Assembly: GCA_002239105.1 (NCBI GenBank)
Contig: MPNQ01000004.1
Coordinates: 62,001-126,000 of the forward strand
Origin: a marine group bacterium Sva0996 bin134
Lineage (GTDB): Bacteria > Actinomycetota > Acidimicrobiia > Acidimicrobiales > Bin134
DNA length: 64,000 bases
Direction of reading: 5' to 3'
Under the pieces are notes generated by a model. The model saw only the letters and a program-made list of their open reading frames with translations. It searched no databases and was not told the DNA's origin. Positions 8,229 through 15,890 of this stretch are shown one piece after another (position 1 is the first letter of the stretch; every line of letters starts with the position of its first letter). A program made the translations under genes and the position numbers.

Positions 8229-9038
8229 GTGGCCTGCGACAGTATCTCTCGCCGGAAATGCCCGGCCCTGCACCTCTTGGCTGTGGCTGCTGTCATCGCC
8301 GCTGCGCTCTTTTGGCCAGCACCTGCTGGGGCTCAATCCGCCAGCCGCGCCGACGTCGCTGCCCGAGACCAGCTGATAGCCAACCAGTAGGCGCTGCTCA
8401 ACGTCTACCGCTGCTGATTCAACATCGACACCCAAGTCGTCCCCGGCGGCTGCCGCAACGGAGCGCCGAGGCGTGCCGCGGCCCAGCCCGGGGCAATCAC
8501 CGGCACCCCCACCGCCGCCGACATCGCCGCCCGGGACAGCCTCATCAACTCCCAGGAGGCGCTGGAACTGGGGTTGGCATTGTTTGTGTGTCTCCCCTCA
8601 GAGTTGCTGTCCGATCCTGAACCGCCGAATGATGAGGCACCGCCAGACGTGTACGACGACCACGCCGATGGAATATTCGGTGCCACCCCTGTCGCGGTGG
8701 GCGAGTCGGTCAGCGGTGTTGCCGACTACGAGTACGACCTGGACTTCTTCGTGTTCGAGGCCGAGCAGGGAGAGTCCTACCAGATCGAAGTGATCCCGGG
8801 GACTCTGGGAGATCCCATTGCCGCTTTGTACGACGAGGACTGGACTGAGCTGACCTACAACGATGACAGCGAAGACTCACTTGCCCCGCTCATCGCCTGG
8901 GAGACCCCGGACTCGGGCCGTTATTTCGTTGAAGTGTCCGGATACGGTGGAGAGACCGGCTCCTACACGCTGGCTGTCAGCGCCGTTGGGCCCGAAGGCT
9001 CCGGCGACCCGCTAGCCATGCCCGGCGAGGGTGTATGA
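8229..9038 (+). pseudogene. Exported PPC-domain protein interrupted by two in-frame stop codons
   Basis: From GTG 8229 (GAAAGGA upstream) the frame encodes a signal peptide (LLAVAAVIAAALFWPAPAGA), then ADVAARDQLIANQ followed by TAG at 8388. It continues in the same frame as ALLNVYRC, meets TGA at 8415, resumes at FNIDTQVVPGGC, and runs open to 9038. An internal second copy (ADIAARDSLINSQEAL) has GAG exactly where the first copy has TAG, so the first stop is a single G-to-T change. The 3' part (from about 8670) is a bacterial pre-peptidase C-terminal domain (FFVFEAEQGESYQIEV, SGRYFVEVSGYGGETGSYTL). The ORFs 8163-8390 and 8574-9038 are its fragments. The original role was probably that of a secreted or surface protein. 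Confidence 0.8.
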
Positions 9039-9125
9039 ATTTCACCGGTTCCGGATTTCCCCCTCTATTCGTCTTTGTCCCATGTAGACACCGTCATTGG
9101 CGTTAGAGAAGGTGTCGATAAGGCG

Positions 9126-10106
9126 CTACGAGAGGTTCTTGCCTCCGAAGATCTCGGAGACGGAGGTGTCTTCGAATACGGCGTCGATAGCGTCGGCGAT
9201 GATGCTGGCCACTGACAGCACCTCGATCTTGTCGATCTGCTTGTCGGGCGATAGCGGCAGGGTGTTGGTGACCACCACCTTGGAGATCACCGAGTTCTTG
9301 AGCCGGTCGATGGCTGGGCCCGAGAACACGCCGTGGGTGGTGGCGGCGTAGATGGTGGCCGCGCCCCGGGCCGCCAGCGCGTCGGCCGCGGCCACGATGG
9401 TGCCTCCGGTGTCGATCATGTCGTCGATGAGCACGCAGGTGCGGCCCTCCACGTCGCCCACCACCTCTATGACTTCTACTGCATGCTTGACGTCCATTGC
9501 TCGGCGCTTGTGGACGATGGCCAGGTCGGCGTCCAGTTCGTTGGTGTAGCGCTCGGCCACCTTCACCCGGCCGGCGTCGGGCGACACGATCACCAGGTCG
9601 CCATCGATGTCCTTGAGGTAGTCGACAAGCACCGGCATGGCGGTCAGGTGGTCCCAAGGGCCGTCAAAGAACCCCTGGATCTGCCCTGAGTGGAGATCGA
9701 CGCTCAGCATCCGATTGGCCCCGGCGGTACGGAAGGTATTGGCCATCAGCTTGGCGGTAATGGGCTCGCGGCCCGCGGCCTTTCGGTCTTGTCGGCCATA
9801 GCCGTAGAAGGGGCACACCGCGGTGATCCGCTTGGCCGAGGCTCGCCGGGCGGCATCCACCATGATGAGATGCTCCATCACGGCGTCGTTTATGGAGGCG
9901 TCGCCGTGGGCGGTGTGGCTTTGGACGATAAAGACGTCGGTGCCCCTCACCGACTCCTCGAACCGGCAATGGATCTCTCCGTTGGCGAAGTCGGCGATGT
10001 TGGGCTCCACCAGCTCCTCACCGAGGGACTCGGCGATCTCGGTGGCCAATTCATGGTTGGCCCGACCCGAGATGATGACCAGCTTCTTCTTGGTGAGGAG
10101 TTCCAT
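9126..10106 (-). CDS. prs: Ribose-phosphate pyrophosphokinase (PRPP synthetase)
   Basis: This 326-residue class I PRPP synthetase transfers pyrophosphate from ATP to ribose-5-phosphate. The product feeds purine, pyrimidine, His, Trp and NAD synthesis. Seen are ANHELATEIAESLG, FANGEIHCRFEESVRG, the catalytic flexible loop near YGYGRQDRKAAGREPI, the metal-binding VDLHSGQIQGFF, and the PRPP-binding loop VLIDDMIDTGGTI. AAAGGAAAG precedes the ATG. glmU ends 3 bases upstream, so the two are one operon, as in most actinobacteria. Confidence 0.97.
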   Translation of the reverse strand: MELLTKKKLVIISGRANHELATEIAESLGEELVEPNIADFANGEIHCRFEESVRGTDVFIVQSHTAHGDASINDAVMEHLIMVDAARRASAKRITAVCPFYGYGRQDRKAAGREPITAKLMANTFRTAGANRMLSVDLHSGQIQGFFDGPWDHLTAMPVLVDYLKDIDGDLVIVSPDAGRVKVAERYTNELDADLAIVHKRRAMDVKHAVEVIEVVGDVEGRTCVLIDDMIDTGGTIVAAADALAARGAATIYAATTHGVFSGPAIDRLKNSVISKVVVTNTLPLSPDKQIDKIEVLSVASIIADAIDAVFEDTSVSEIFGGKNLS

Positions 10107-10109
10107 GTT

Positions 10110-11075
10110 TCAGCTTTCCTTTATTGACGCGGGCGGGATCTGGGCTCCGGGTTCGAGTGTGATGTAGGCACCCACTTTGGCATCGGCACCGATCTCGGCA
10201 TCGGTGGCTGATACTGCCTCCACCACCGCCTGGGGACCGACCACGCAATCGACCAAGTGGGTGTGGGGGCCGATGATCGCCCCTTCGCCGATCACAGTCT
10301 GACCTCTCAGCACAACGCCGGGGTGGATGACCACATCGGGGGCCAGCTTCACGCTCACGTCGATATAAGCGCTGTGGGGTGCCATGATGCGCACGCCGGC
10401 AACCATCCAGTTGCGGTTGATCCGCTGGCGCATCTCCGCTTCGGCGAAGGCCAACTGCTCCCGGTCGTCCACTCCTTGCGCCTCGGCCTCGTCGATGGCA
10501 TACGACCCCGCATCGTGACCGGCTGAGGTGAGTACCGAGACCGCGTCGGACAGGCTGTACTCAAGGCCGGAATCGCTGGCGGCCAGTCGCCGTAGAGCTG
10601 GCGACAGAAGACTGCGGCGAAAGCAGCAGATTTCAGCGTTCTCTTCGGCCGCGGTGGCCACGGTGGCGGCCACCCCAGAAGCTCGGTGCTGGGCAGTCAG
10701 TCCCCGCAGCGTCTGGCCCAAGATGAGGGGCATGTCGGCCGAGACCACCAGTACGTCCTCGTCGTCGACATCGCTGTCTAGAGCGGACAGGCCCAGGGAG
10801 GCGGCATCAGCGGTGCCCCGCTGTACGGGCTGCTCGACGAAGTCGATGCGCAGGTCTAAGGCCTCCTGGGTGACGTGCTTGGCCACCTCCTCGGCGCCAA
10901 ACCCCACCACCACGGCGATCTGGCGGGGATTTGCCTCGGTCAGAGCATCGAGCACATGCAGGAGCATGGCCCGGCCGCACAGGTCGTGGAGGGGCTTGGG
11001 CCGACCCGAACGCATGCGAACACCCCGACCCGCGGCCAAGACCACCGCGGACAGGGGGAGCGGTCCAGACGTCAT
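10110..11075 (-). CDS. glmU: GlmU-like N-acetylglucosamine-1-phosphate uridylyltransferase with a truncated acetyltransferase domain
   Basis: The N-terminal about 225 residues are the nucleotidyltransferase that makes UDP-GlcNAc: LAAGRGVRMRSGRPKPLH (residues 13-30), QRGTADAA, and SADMPL. The C-terminal left-handed beta-helix begins (DVVIHPGVVLRGQTVIGEGA) but the protein ends at 321 residues. Bifunctional GlmU proteins are about 450-500 residues. By alignment from memory it stops before the Lys and catalytic His of the acetyltransferase site (E. coli Lys351, His363). prs starts 3 bases later, so no frameshifted remainder exists. It probably provides only the uridylyl step; GlcN-1-P acetylation would need another enzyme. 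Confidence 0.88.
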   Translation of the reverse strand: MTSGPLPLSAVVLAAGRGVRMRSGRPKPLHDLCGRAMLLHVLDALTEANPRQIAVVVGFGAEEVAKHVTQEALDLRIDFVEQPVQRGTADAASLGLSALDSDVDDEDVLVVSADMPLILGQTLRGLTAQHRASGVAATVATAAEENAEICCFRRSLLSPALRRLAASDSGLEYSLSDAVSVLTSAGHDAGSYAIDEAEAQGVDDREQLAFAEAEMRQRINRNWMVAGVRIMAPHSAYIDVSVKLAPDVVIHPGVVLRGQTVIGEGAIIGPHTHLVDCVVGPQAVVEAVSATDAEIGADAKVGAYITLEPGAQIPPASIKES

Positions 11076-11146
11076 GGGCTTGCTGGATCAGCGGGCAAAC
11101 CCGCTGGGTACATGCACATCAACAGCATGCACTCTTTCTAGCGCGG

Positions 11147-11219
11147 CTGGCGAGGCAGGACTCGAACCTGCAACCTCCTGGTCCAAAGCCAGGCGTTCTG
11201 CCACTTGAACTACTCGCCA
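11147..11219 (-). tRNA. tRNA-Gln (anticodon TTG)
   Basis: On the minus strand the acceptor stem TGGCGAG pairs with CTCGCCA. The anticodon stem CCTGG/CCAGG encloses loop CTTTGGA with anticodon TTG, and the T arm is GCAGG-TTCGAGT-CCTGC. The first pair is U-A, a tRNA-Gln hallmark. The discriminator base is G and the 3' CCA is not encoded. It lies just upstream of glmU on the same strand. Confidence 0.95.
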
Positions 11220-11316
11220 AGGGTCCCCCTGCTATGTAGCCATCAGGCACCAATTGCAGGCTACTCCATTGCCACTGGCTGAACTCTCGGGTTATTGCTG
11301 GCGGCATTCGCCGGGC

Positions 11317-11322
11317 TAGCGT
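11317..11322 (+). promoter_or_regulatory. -10 element TAGCGT, leaderless start of bS22
   Basis: TAGCGT ends 9 bases before the ATG of the tiny ribosomal gene, and no Shine-Dalgarno sequence is visible. Transcription would start at or a few bases before the start codon. Confidence 0.4.
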
Positions 11323-11331
11323 GGTGGCACC

Positions 11332-11433
11332 ATGGGATCGTTGATCAAAAAGCGCCGCAAGCGCATGCGCAAAAAGAAGCACAAGAAGATGCTGAAGCGC
11401 ACTCGCTTCCAGCGGAGAGCCCGCGGCAAGTAG
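11332..11433 (+). CDS. bS22-type small ribosomal protein (AURKAIP1/COX24 domain)
   Basis: This 33-residue, extremely basic peptide starts MGSLIKKRRKRMRKKKHKK and ends RRARGK. It matches the actinobacterial COX24/AURKAIP1-domain protein identified structurally as 30S protein bS22 in mycobacteria. It probably contacts 16S rRNA near the decoding region. It is too short for ordinary gene callers. It stands alone on the plus strand between tRNA-Gln and the convergent ispE, apparently with its own leaderless promoter. Confidence 0.88.
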   Translation: MGSLIKKRRKRMRKKKHKKMLKRTRFQRRARGK

Positions 11434-11457
11434 CTTTCCTTCTCCCCTACTTCAGCT

Positions 11458-12162
11458 CTAATGGGGCTGAGCAGGCAAGGTTCGAACCACAATTCGACCG
11501 TCTCCCGGGTAGTCACCCTCCACGAACCAGGTAGAGCCGCTGCCCGCCAACCGCGCCCTCTGGCCGGTGGCCTGTTCTAGCACTCGACGGAATTCGTCCA
11601 AGCGGGGCTCTACCTCGAGGGCGGCCGGCTCCAGATCATTGCCGCTTGCTCCCTCCGGTCCTCCCAATTCGTCCCAGCATCGGTACACCTCCGGAGTTGA
11701 ACAGCCGAACGGGGGGATGAGCAGGGTGAGGATTCGGGGAGTGTGCTCTAGCGGCTGAACGAGCTCGCCGATGCCCTGGACTCGGGCCCGCCCCCCAACC
11801 AGGCAGAAGGGAACGTCGGCACCCAACTGAGCCGCTCCCTGCACATCGGAATAGCCGGCCCAGCGCAAGATGGCGGCGGCATCGGCGGATCCCCCACCCA
11901 ATCCAGCCCCCAGCGGAATCCGCTTGGTCACGGCAACCCGCGCATCGCGCCCGACCAGGGCCAACGCCTGGGTGATGAGGTTGTCAGCCGGTTCGATGTC
12001 GGCACCGTCCTTGATGACCACCCCTTCGCCCGCCTCGATGTTCAGGACGTCGGCCAGATCTAGCGACACCATCTCCGCATCGATCAGGTGGTAGCCGTCA
12101 GGCCGCACACCGGTGATACGAAGCGACAGCGTGAGTTTTGCAGGAGCAGTGACGGCAACCAT
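11458..12162 (-). CDS. ispE: 4-diphosphocytidyl-2-C-methyl-D-erythritol kinase
   Basis: This GHMP kinase phosphorylates CDP-methylerythritol in the non-mevalonate isoprenoid pathway. Seen are APAKLTLSLRITG with the catalytic Lys, RPDGYHLIDAE, the ATP loop IPLGAGLGGGSADAAA, GADVPFCLVGG with the catalytic Asp, and the C-terminal LAGSGSTWF. At 234 residues it is shorter than the usual 280-310; shortening between motifs is visible, but all motifs remain. The ATG at 12162 overlaps the rsmA stop (TGATG), which selects this start over the long upstream frame and implies translational coupling to rsmA. Confidence 0.93.
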   Translation of the reverse strand: MVAVTAPAKLTLSLRITGVRPDGYHLIDAEMVSLDLADVLNIEAGEGVVIKDGADIEPADNLITQALALVGRDARVAVTKRIPLGAGLGGGSADAAAILRWAGYSDVQGAAQLGADVPFCLVGGRARVQGIGELVQPLEHTPRILTLLIPPFGCSTPEVYRCWDELGGPEGASGNDLEPAALEVEPRLDEFRRVLEQATGQRARLAGSGSTWFVEGDYPGDGRIVVRTLPAQPH

Positions 12163-12980
12163 CACGACGAGGCTACGGCCACCAGCTTGGCCCAGTCGGC
12201 CAAAGTGAGCTCCTCGGGGCGGGCCGTGGGGTCGATGGCGGCATGGGCGAAGTGGTCGGGGGTCAGATGGGCGGCCAAAGAGCGACGCAGCATTTTGCGG
12301 CGCTGGCCGAATGCGGTGCGGATGAGGAAGAACAGTCGGTCGGGGTCGGCAGTGGTGGCCGGTTCGGGCAAGCGTTCCATCCGCACCACCGCTGATGACA
12401 CCCGAGGCCGGGGGTAGAACACTGTGGACGGAACAGTGCGGACAATCTGGGCCTCGCACCAGTAGGCCACCTTGAGGGTGGGAATCCCGTAGGCCTTGGT
12501 GCCCGCCGGGGCCACTAGCCGCTCGGCCACCTCTTGTTGGACCATCACAGTGAAGGTTTCAATTCGGGGTTCGCTGTCAAGCAGATCCAAGAGCAGCGGC
12601 ACGGCGATGTTGTAGGGCAGGTTGGCCACCATCGCCCACCGCTGGCTGTCAGCACCGAGCCGGGAGCGCCACTGCGGGGTGGTGGCGTCGGCATGGACAA
12701 TCTCCACGTTGGGGGCATCGGCCGTCTCCGCCAGCGGGGCCAGCATGTGGCGGTCGGCTTCAACGGCCAGCACATGATCGACTTCGGTGGCCAGCGCTCG
12801 GGTCAGCGACCCCAGGCCGGGACCTATCTCCACCACCGGTTGGCCGGGAGCCAACTCCGCAGCCCGGACCATCGCGGAAATGGTGTTGGGATCGACCACG
12901 AAGTTCTGGCCCATCGCCCGGCTCGGGGCCAGACCATGGCGATCCAGCAGATCCAGCACCTGGGTGCGGGTGAGTGTCAT
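12162..12980 (-). CDS. rsmA: 16S rRNA (adenine1518-N6/adenine1519-N6)-dimethyltransferase
   Basis: RsmA/KsgA (272 residues from ATG 12980) dimethylates two adjacent adenines in the 3' hairpin of 16S rRNA. It carries the preamble LLDRHGLAPSRAMGQNFVVD, SAM motif I VVEIGPGLGSLTRAL, motif II VLAVEAD, catalytic NLPYNIAVPLL, and the C-terminal helix QRRKMLRRSL. A longer in-frame ORF upstream is only antisense noise over tatD. The ATG overlaps the stop of the 36-residue membrane protein and the TGA overlaps the ispE ATG, giving a tightly coupled tatD-small ORF-rsmA-ispE unit. Confidence 0.96.
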   Translation of the reverse strand: MTLTRTQVLDLLDRHGLAPSRAMGQNFVVDPNTISAMVRAAELAPGQPVVEIGPGLGSLTRALATEVDHVLAVEADRHMLAPLAETADAPNVEIVHADATTPQWRSRLGADSQRWAMVANLPYNIAVPLLLDLLDSEPRIETFTVMVQQEVAERLVAPAGTKAYGIPTLKVAYWCEAQIVRTVPSTVFYPRPRVSSAVVRMERLPEPATTADPDRLFFLIRTAFGQRRKMLRRSLAAHLTPDHFAHAAIDPTARPEELTLADWAKLVAVASS

Positions 12981-13087
12981 AGCCCAGAGTCGCGGGTCGC
13001 TTGAACCACTAGCACCACCAGCAACGCTATGCCCACCAACAACAGAGCTAGGCGAGCCAAGGTGGGTGACCGGGACGGAGAAGCCAT
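12977..13087 (-). CDS. 36-residue single-pass membrane protein of unknown function
   Basis: ATG 13087 follows the tatD stop by 2 bases, and its TGA overlaps the rsmA ATG (ATGA). The peptide has a short polar N-terminus, one strong transmembrane helix (ARLALLLVGIALLVVLVV) and a short charged tail (QATRDSGL). Exact coupling at both ends argues that it is translated. In mycobacteria rpfB occupies this slot between tatD and rsmA, but there is no resemblance. No function is proposed. Confidence 0.6.
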   Translation of the reverse strand: MASPSRSPTLARLALLLVGIALLVVLVVQATRDSGL

Positions 13088-13089
13088 GC

Positions 13090-13836
13090 TCAGGGCTCGA
13101 GCTGATAGAAGGCCGTTGCGTTTTCCCAGGTGTGCTCGGCCACCAATTCTGAAGCCACGCCATGAACGCGGGCCACGGCCTCCCCCACCAGGGGCAGGTT
13201 GGCCGGTGAGTTGGGGCGGCCCCGCAACGGAACCGGTGCCAGATACGGCGAGTCGGTCTCCACCAGCGTGCGGTCGAGCGGGCACAGTTCGGCTGCGGCC
13301 CGCACATCATCGGCGGAGGGAAAGCTCACGATTCCGCTGAACGACAGGTACGCCCCCCGGTCCAGCGCGGCCCGAGCCTCTTCCACGCCGCCGGTAAAGC
13401 AGTGGAACACGGTGCGCTCCGGCACGCCCCCTGAATCCAGGATGGCGAAAGTGTCGTCCCACGCCTCTCGGGTGTGGATCACCAGTGGAAGCCGGTGCCG
13501 GTGGGCCATCTCGATCTGGGCGGCGAACACCACCTGCTGGTCTTCGGGCGGAGAGTAGTTGTAGTGGTAGTCCAGCCCGCTCTCCCCTACCGCCACCACC
13601 CGGTCGGATCCCAGCAGCCCCTCGATGCCGCCGATCCCGCGGCTCGCCTCATGGGGGTGAACCCCCACCGTGGCCCACACCCGCTCGGAGGCCGCCGCCA
13701 TGGCCACGGCGGCAATGGAGGAGGCCGCATCGGTGCCCACGTCGATCATGCGCTCCACCCCGGCTGCCGCCGCCTGGACAACCACTTCGGCCAGGGTGTC
13801 CGACTCCAAGTGGCAGTGGTTGTCGATCCAGCGCAC
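13090..13836 (-). CDS. tatD: TatD-family metal-dependent deoxyribonuclease
   Basis: This 248-residue amidohydrolase-fold nuclease has the metal ligands of the family: DNHCHL at the N-terminus, TVGVHPHEA, VAVGESGLDYHYN, LVIHTREAWDD, VFHCFTG and LVETDSPYLAP. TatD acts as a 3'-5' DNA exonuclease in DNA repair and turnover. The start is GTG 13836, 2 bases after the metG stop, with AAGGG upstream. The longer ATG frame reads into metG and is rejected. It belongs to the metG-tatD-rsmA-ispE run. Confidence 0.94.
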   Translation of the reverse strand: MRWIDNHCHLESDTLAEVVVQAAAAGVERMIDVGTDAASSIAAVAMAAASERVWATVGVHPHEASRGIGGIEGLLGSDRVVAVGESGLDYHYNYSPPEDQQVVFAAQIEMAHRHRLPLVIHTREAWDDTFAILDSGGVPERTVFHCFTGGVEEARAALDRGAYLSFSGIVSFPSADDVRAAAELCPLDRTLVETDSPYLAPVPLRGRPNSPANLPLVGEAVARVHGVASELVAEHTWENATAFYQLEP

Positions 13837-13838
13837 CT

Positions 13839-15338
13839 TCAGCCCTTGAGGCGGGGGAACAGCGGATCGCCGGCAGCCACCGGAAGGCCGCCGGGATACT
13901 GCCCCCAGGCCGCCGCTTCGGGCAACCGCTGGTCGAGGGGGGAGCCGCTTAGGCCCAATCGGGTCCAAGCCGCCTCACAAGAAGAGGGGATGGCCGGGCT
14001 GGCCAGCACGCACACGATGCGCAGGGTCTCCAAGGCGTTGCCCAGAACCGTGTCGACCAGGGGGCCGGGGTCCATCTTCCACGGCTCTGTCGCCTGCAAG
14101 TACTCGTTGGTGTCGCGAATGAGTCGCCAGGTGGCCTCTAGCGCCACCGACGGCTGGAACCGATCCCAGGCCGCGGCGGCATCGGCGTACACCTGGGCGG
14201 CGACGTCGGCCAGAGGGTGGTCGGGGTCGGGCGCGGGGCCGATCCCGCCGCATTTGGAGTGGACCAGCGTGGAGGAGCGCTGCAACAGGTTGCCGAAGTT
14301 GTTGGCCAGATCGGTGTTGTAGCGGTGCTGGAGAGCCTCGTGGCTGACCTCGCTGTCGGGGCCGAAGGGCGTGTCCCGCAACAGGGAGTAGCGGAATCCG
14401 TCCACGCCGAAATCATTGATGAGGTCGGAAGGCGAGATCTGGTTGAACGCCGACTTCGACATCTTCTCCCCGCCCACCAGCAGCCAGCCATGCACGTGGT
14501 ATTGGGGCAGGTCGGTCACCCCGGCAGCCAGCAGCATGGCCGGCCAGTACACGCAGTGGAAGCGGATGATGTCCTTGCCGAGCAGGTGGCGGACCGAGGG
14601 CCACCATGCGGCAAACCGCTCATCGTCGTTCCCGTAGCCCGCCGCGGTGGCGTAGTTGGTCAGCGCGTCGTACCACACGTAGAACACGTGGCCCTCGGCC
14701 CACGGCACCGGGATGCCCCAGTCAATGGAGGTGCGGGAAATGGAGATGTCCCGCAGACCGCCCCGGATGATGCCCAGAGCCTCGTTGCGATAGCCCTCGG
14801 GGGTGATGTTCTGAGGGTTGGACTCGAACCACTCCAACAGCGGCTCCTCAAACTCGGAGAGCTTGAAGAAGTAGTTCTCCTCGGTCATCCGCTCCACCCG
14901 GCCCGACTCGAGGTCTTCGGGAGTTACTTCTTCTTCGGAGACATAGGCCTCGTCGGACACCGAGTACCAGCCGTCGTAGACCGCCGAATAGATGTAGCCG
15001 TTGTCGTAGGCCCGCTGCATCAGCGTCTGCACCGAGCGGTGGTGGCGGGGCTCGGTCGTGCGGATGAACTCGTCGTTGGCCACGCCGAGCTCAGCCCACG
15101 CCTCCCGAAAACGCTGGCTAGTGCCATCAGCCTGCTCTAGGGGGGACATGTCGTTGGCCTCAGCGGCTCGCTGGACCTTGAGGCCATGCTCGTCGGTGCC
15201 GGTCAGGTAGAAGACGTCTTCGCCCAAGAGCCGGTGCCAGCGGGTGACAGCGTCACCGTTCAATACGGTGTAGGCGTGGCCGATGTGGGGGGCGTCGTTT
15301 ACGTAGAAGATCGGGGTCGTCAGGAAATAGCGCGACAC
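13839..15338 (-). CDS. metG: Methionyl-tRNA synthetase
   Basis: This 499-residue class I synthetase charges tRNA-Met. The HIGH motif is APHIGHAYT (residues 16-24) and the KMSKS motif is GEKMSKSAF near residue 295. FYLTGTDEHGLKVQ and YVWYDALTNY are further signatures. The connective peptide (YDGWYSVSDEAYVSEE) lacks CxxC pairs, so this is a zinc-free MetRS2-like form without a C-terminal EMAP domain. The start is GTG 15338 with TAGTGT six bases upstream, suggesting a leaderless transcript that begins the metG-tatD-rsmA-ispE unit. Confidence 0.96.
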   Translation of the reverse strand: MSRYFLTTPIFYVNDAPHIGHAYTVLNGDAVTRWHRLLGEDVFYLTGTDEHGLKVQRAAEANDMSPLEQADGTSQRFREAWAELGVANDEFIRTTEPRHHRSVQTLMQRAYDNGYIYSAVYDGWYSVSDEAYVSEEEVTPEDLESGRVERMTEENYFFKLSEFEEPLLEWFESNPQNITPEGYRNEALGIIRGGLRDISISRTSIDWGIPVPWAEGHVFYVWYDALTNYATAAGYGNDDERFAAWWPSVRHLLGKDIIRFHCVYWPAMLLAAGVTDLPQYHVHGWLLVGGEKMSKSAFNQISPSDLINDFGVDGFRYSLLRDTPFGPDSEVSHEALQHRYNTDLANNFGNLLQRSSTLVHSKCGGIGPAPDPDHPLADVAAQVYADAAAAWDRFQPSVALEATWRLIRDTNEYLQATEPWKMDPGPLVDTVLGNALETLRIVCVLASPAIPSSCEAAWTRLGLSGSPLDQRLPEAAAWGQYPGGLPVAAGDPLFPRLKG

Positions 15339-15344
15339 CGCTTC

Positions 15345-15350
15345 ACACTA
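15345..15350 (-). promoter_or_regulatory. -10 element TAGTGT of metG
   Basis: TAGTGT, six bases, then the GTG start. There is no ribosome-binding site, so the message is probably leaderless. Confidence 0.45.
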
Positions 15351-15378
15351 CTGCCATCGGTCCGTTGATCCCGATGTG

Positions 15379-15843
15379 TTACTCCCCGAAAAACTCGGCC
15401 GAGCGACGGGCCATCTCATCGGGGGGCACGTCCTCAACATGGCTGGACACGTTCCAGCGGTGGCCGAACGGGTCGAAGAACTGACCGCCCCGGTCGCCGT
15501 AGAAGTGGGTCTCCACCGGCCGCTCGGCGGTGGCCCCCGCGGCGACGGCCTTGGCGAAGGTGGCATCGACGTCCTCGACATACACCATGACGGTGACCGC
15601 AGTGCCGCCGACGGTCTTGGGGCCGTTTACCCCCATCTCGGGGAACTCGTCGGACAGCATGATGACACCGTCGCCTATGGCCACCTCGGCGTGGCCGATC
15701 CGCCCATCGGGCATCGTCATTTGCATGCGCTCGGTAGCCCCGAATACCTCGACCAAAAAGTCGATGGCCGCAGCCGCGCCGTCAACACACAGGTAAGGGA
15801 TGACGCGGGGATAGTCGTCGGGAATGGGCTTGACGTTGCTCAT
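15379..15843 (-). CDS. VOC-superfamily protein (PhnB/glyoxalase-like)
   Basis: This 154-residue protein begins MSNVKPIPDDYPRVIPYL and has the PhnB-type layout: AAIDFLVEVFGATERMQM, GHAEVAIGDGVIMLSDEFPE, and DRGGQFFDPFGHRWNVSSHVED near the C-terminus. VOC proteins bind a metal and a small substrate; this subgroup has no assigned reaction. AAGGAG lies 5 bases before the ATG. It sits between rsmI and metG on the same strand and is probably functionally unrelated to them. Confidence 0.85.
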   Translation of the reverse strand: MSNVKPIPDDYPRVIPYLCVDGAAAAIDFLVEVFGATERMQMTMPDGRIGHAEVAIGDGVIMLSDEFPEMGVNGPKTVGGTAVTVMVYVEDVDATFAKAVAAGATAERPVETHFYGDRGGQFFDPFGHRWNVSSHVEDVPPDEMARRSAEFFGE

Positions 15844-15890
15844 GGGGACTCCTTGACCGGCGGGGCAGTCGCCGGGGATCTTGAACGGAG

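Noticed and set aside
8388-8417. Recoding of TAG/TGA (pyrrolysine, selenocysteine or read-through)
   Set aside because: Two different stops within 30 bases, no stem-loop of the selenocysteine type noticed, and a direct repeat showing GAG at the first site favour simple decay.
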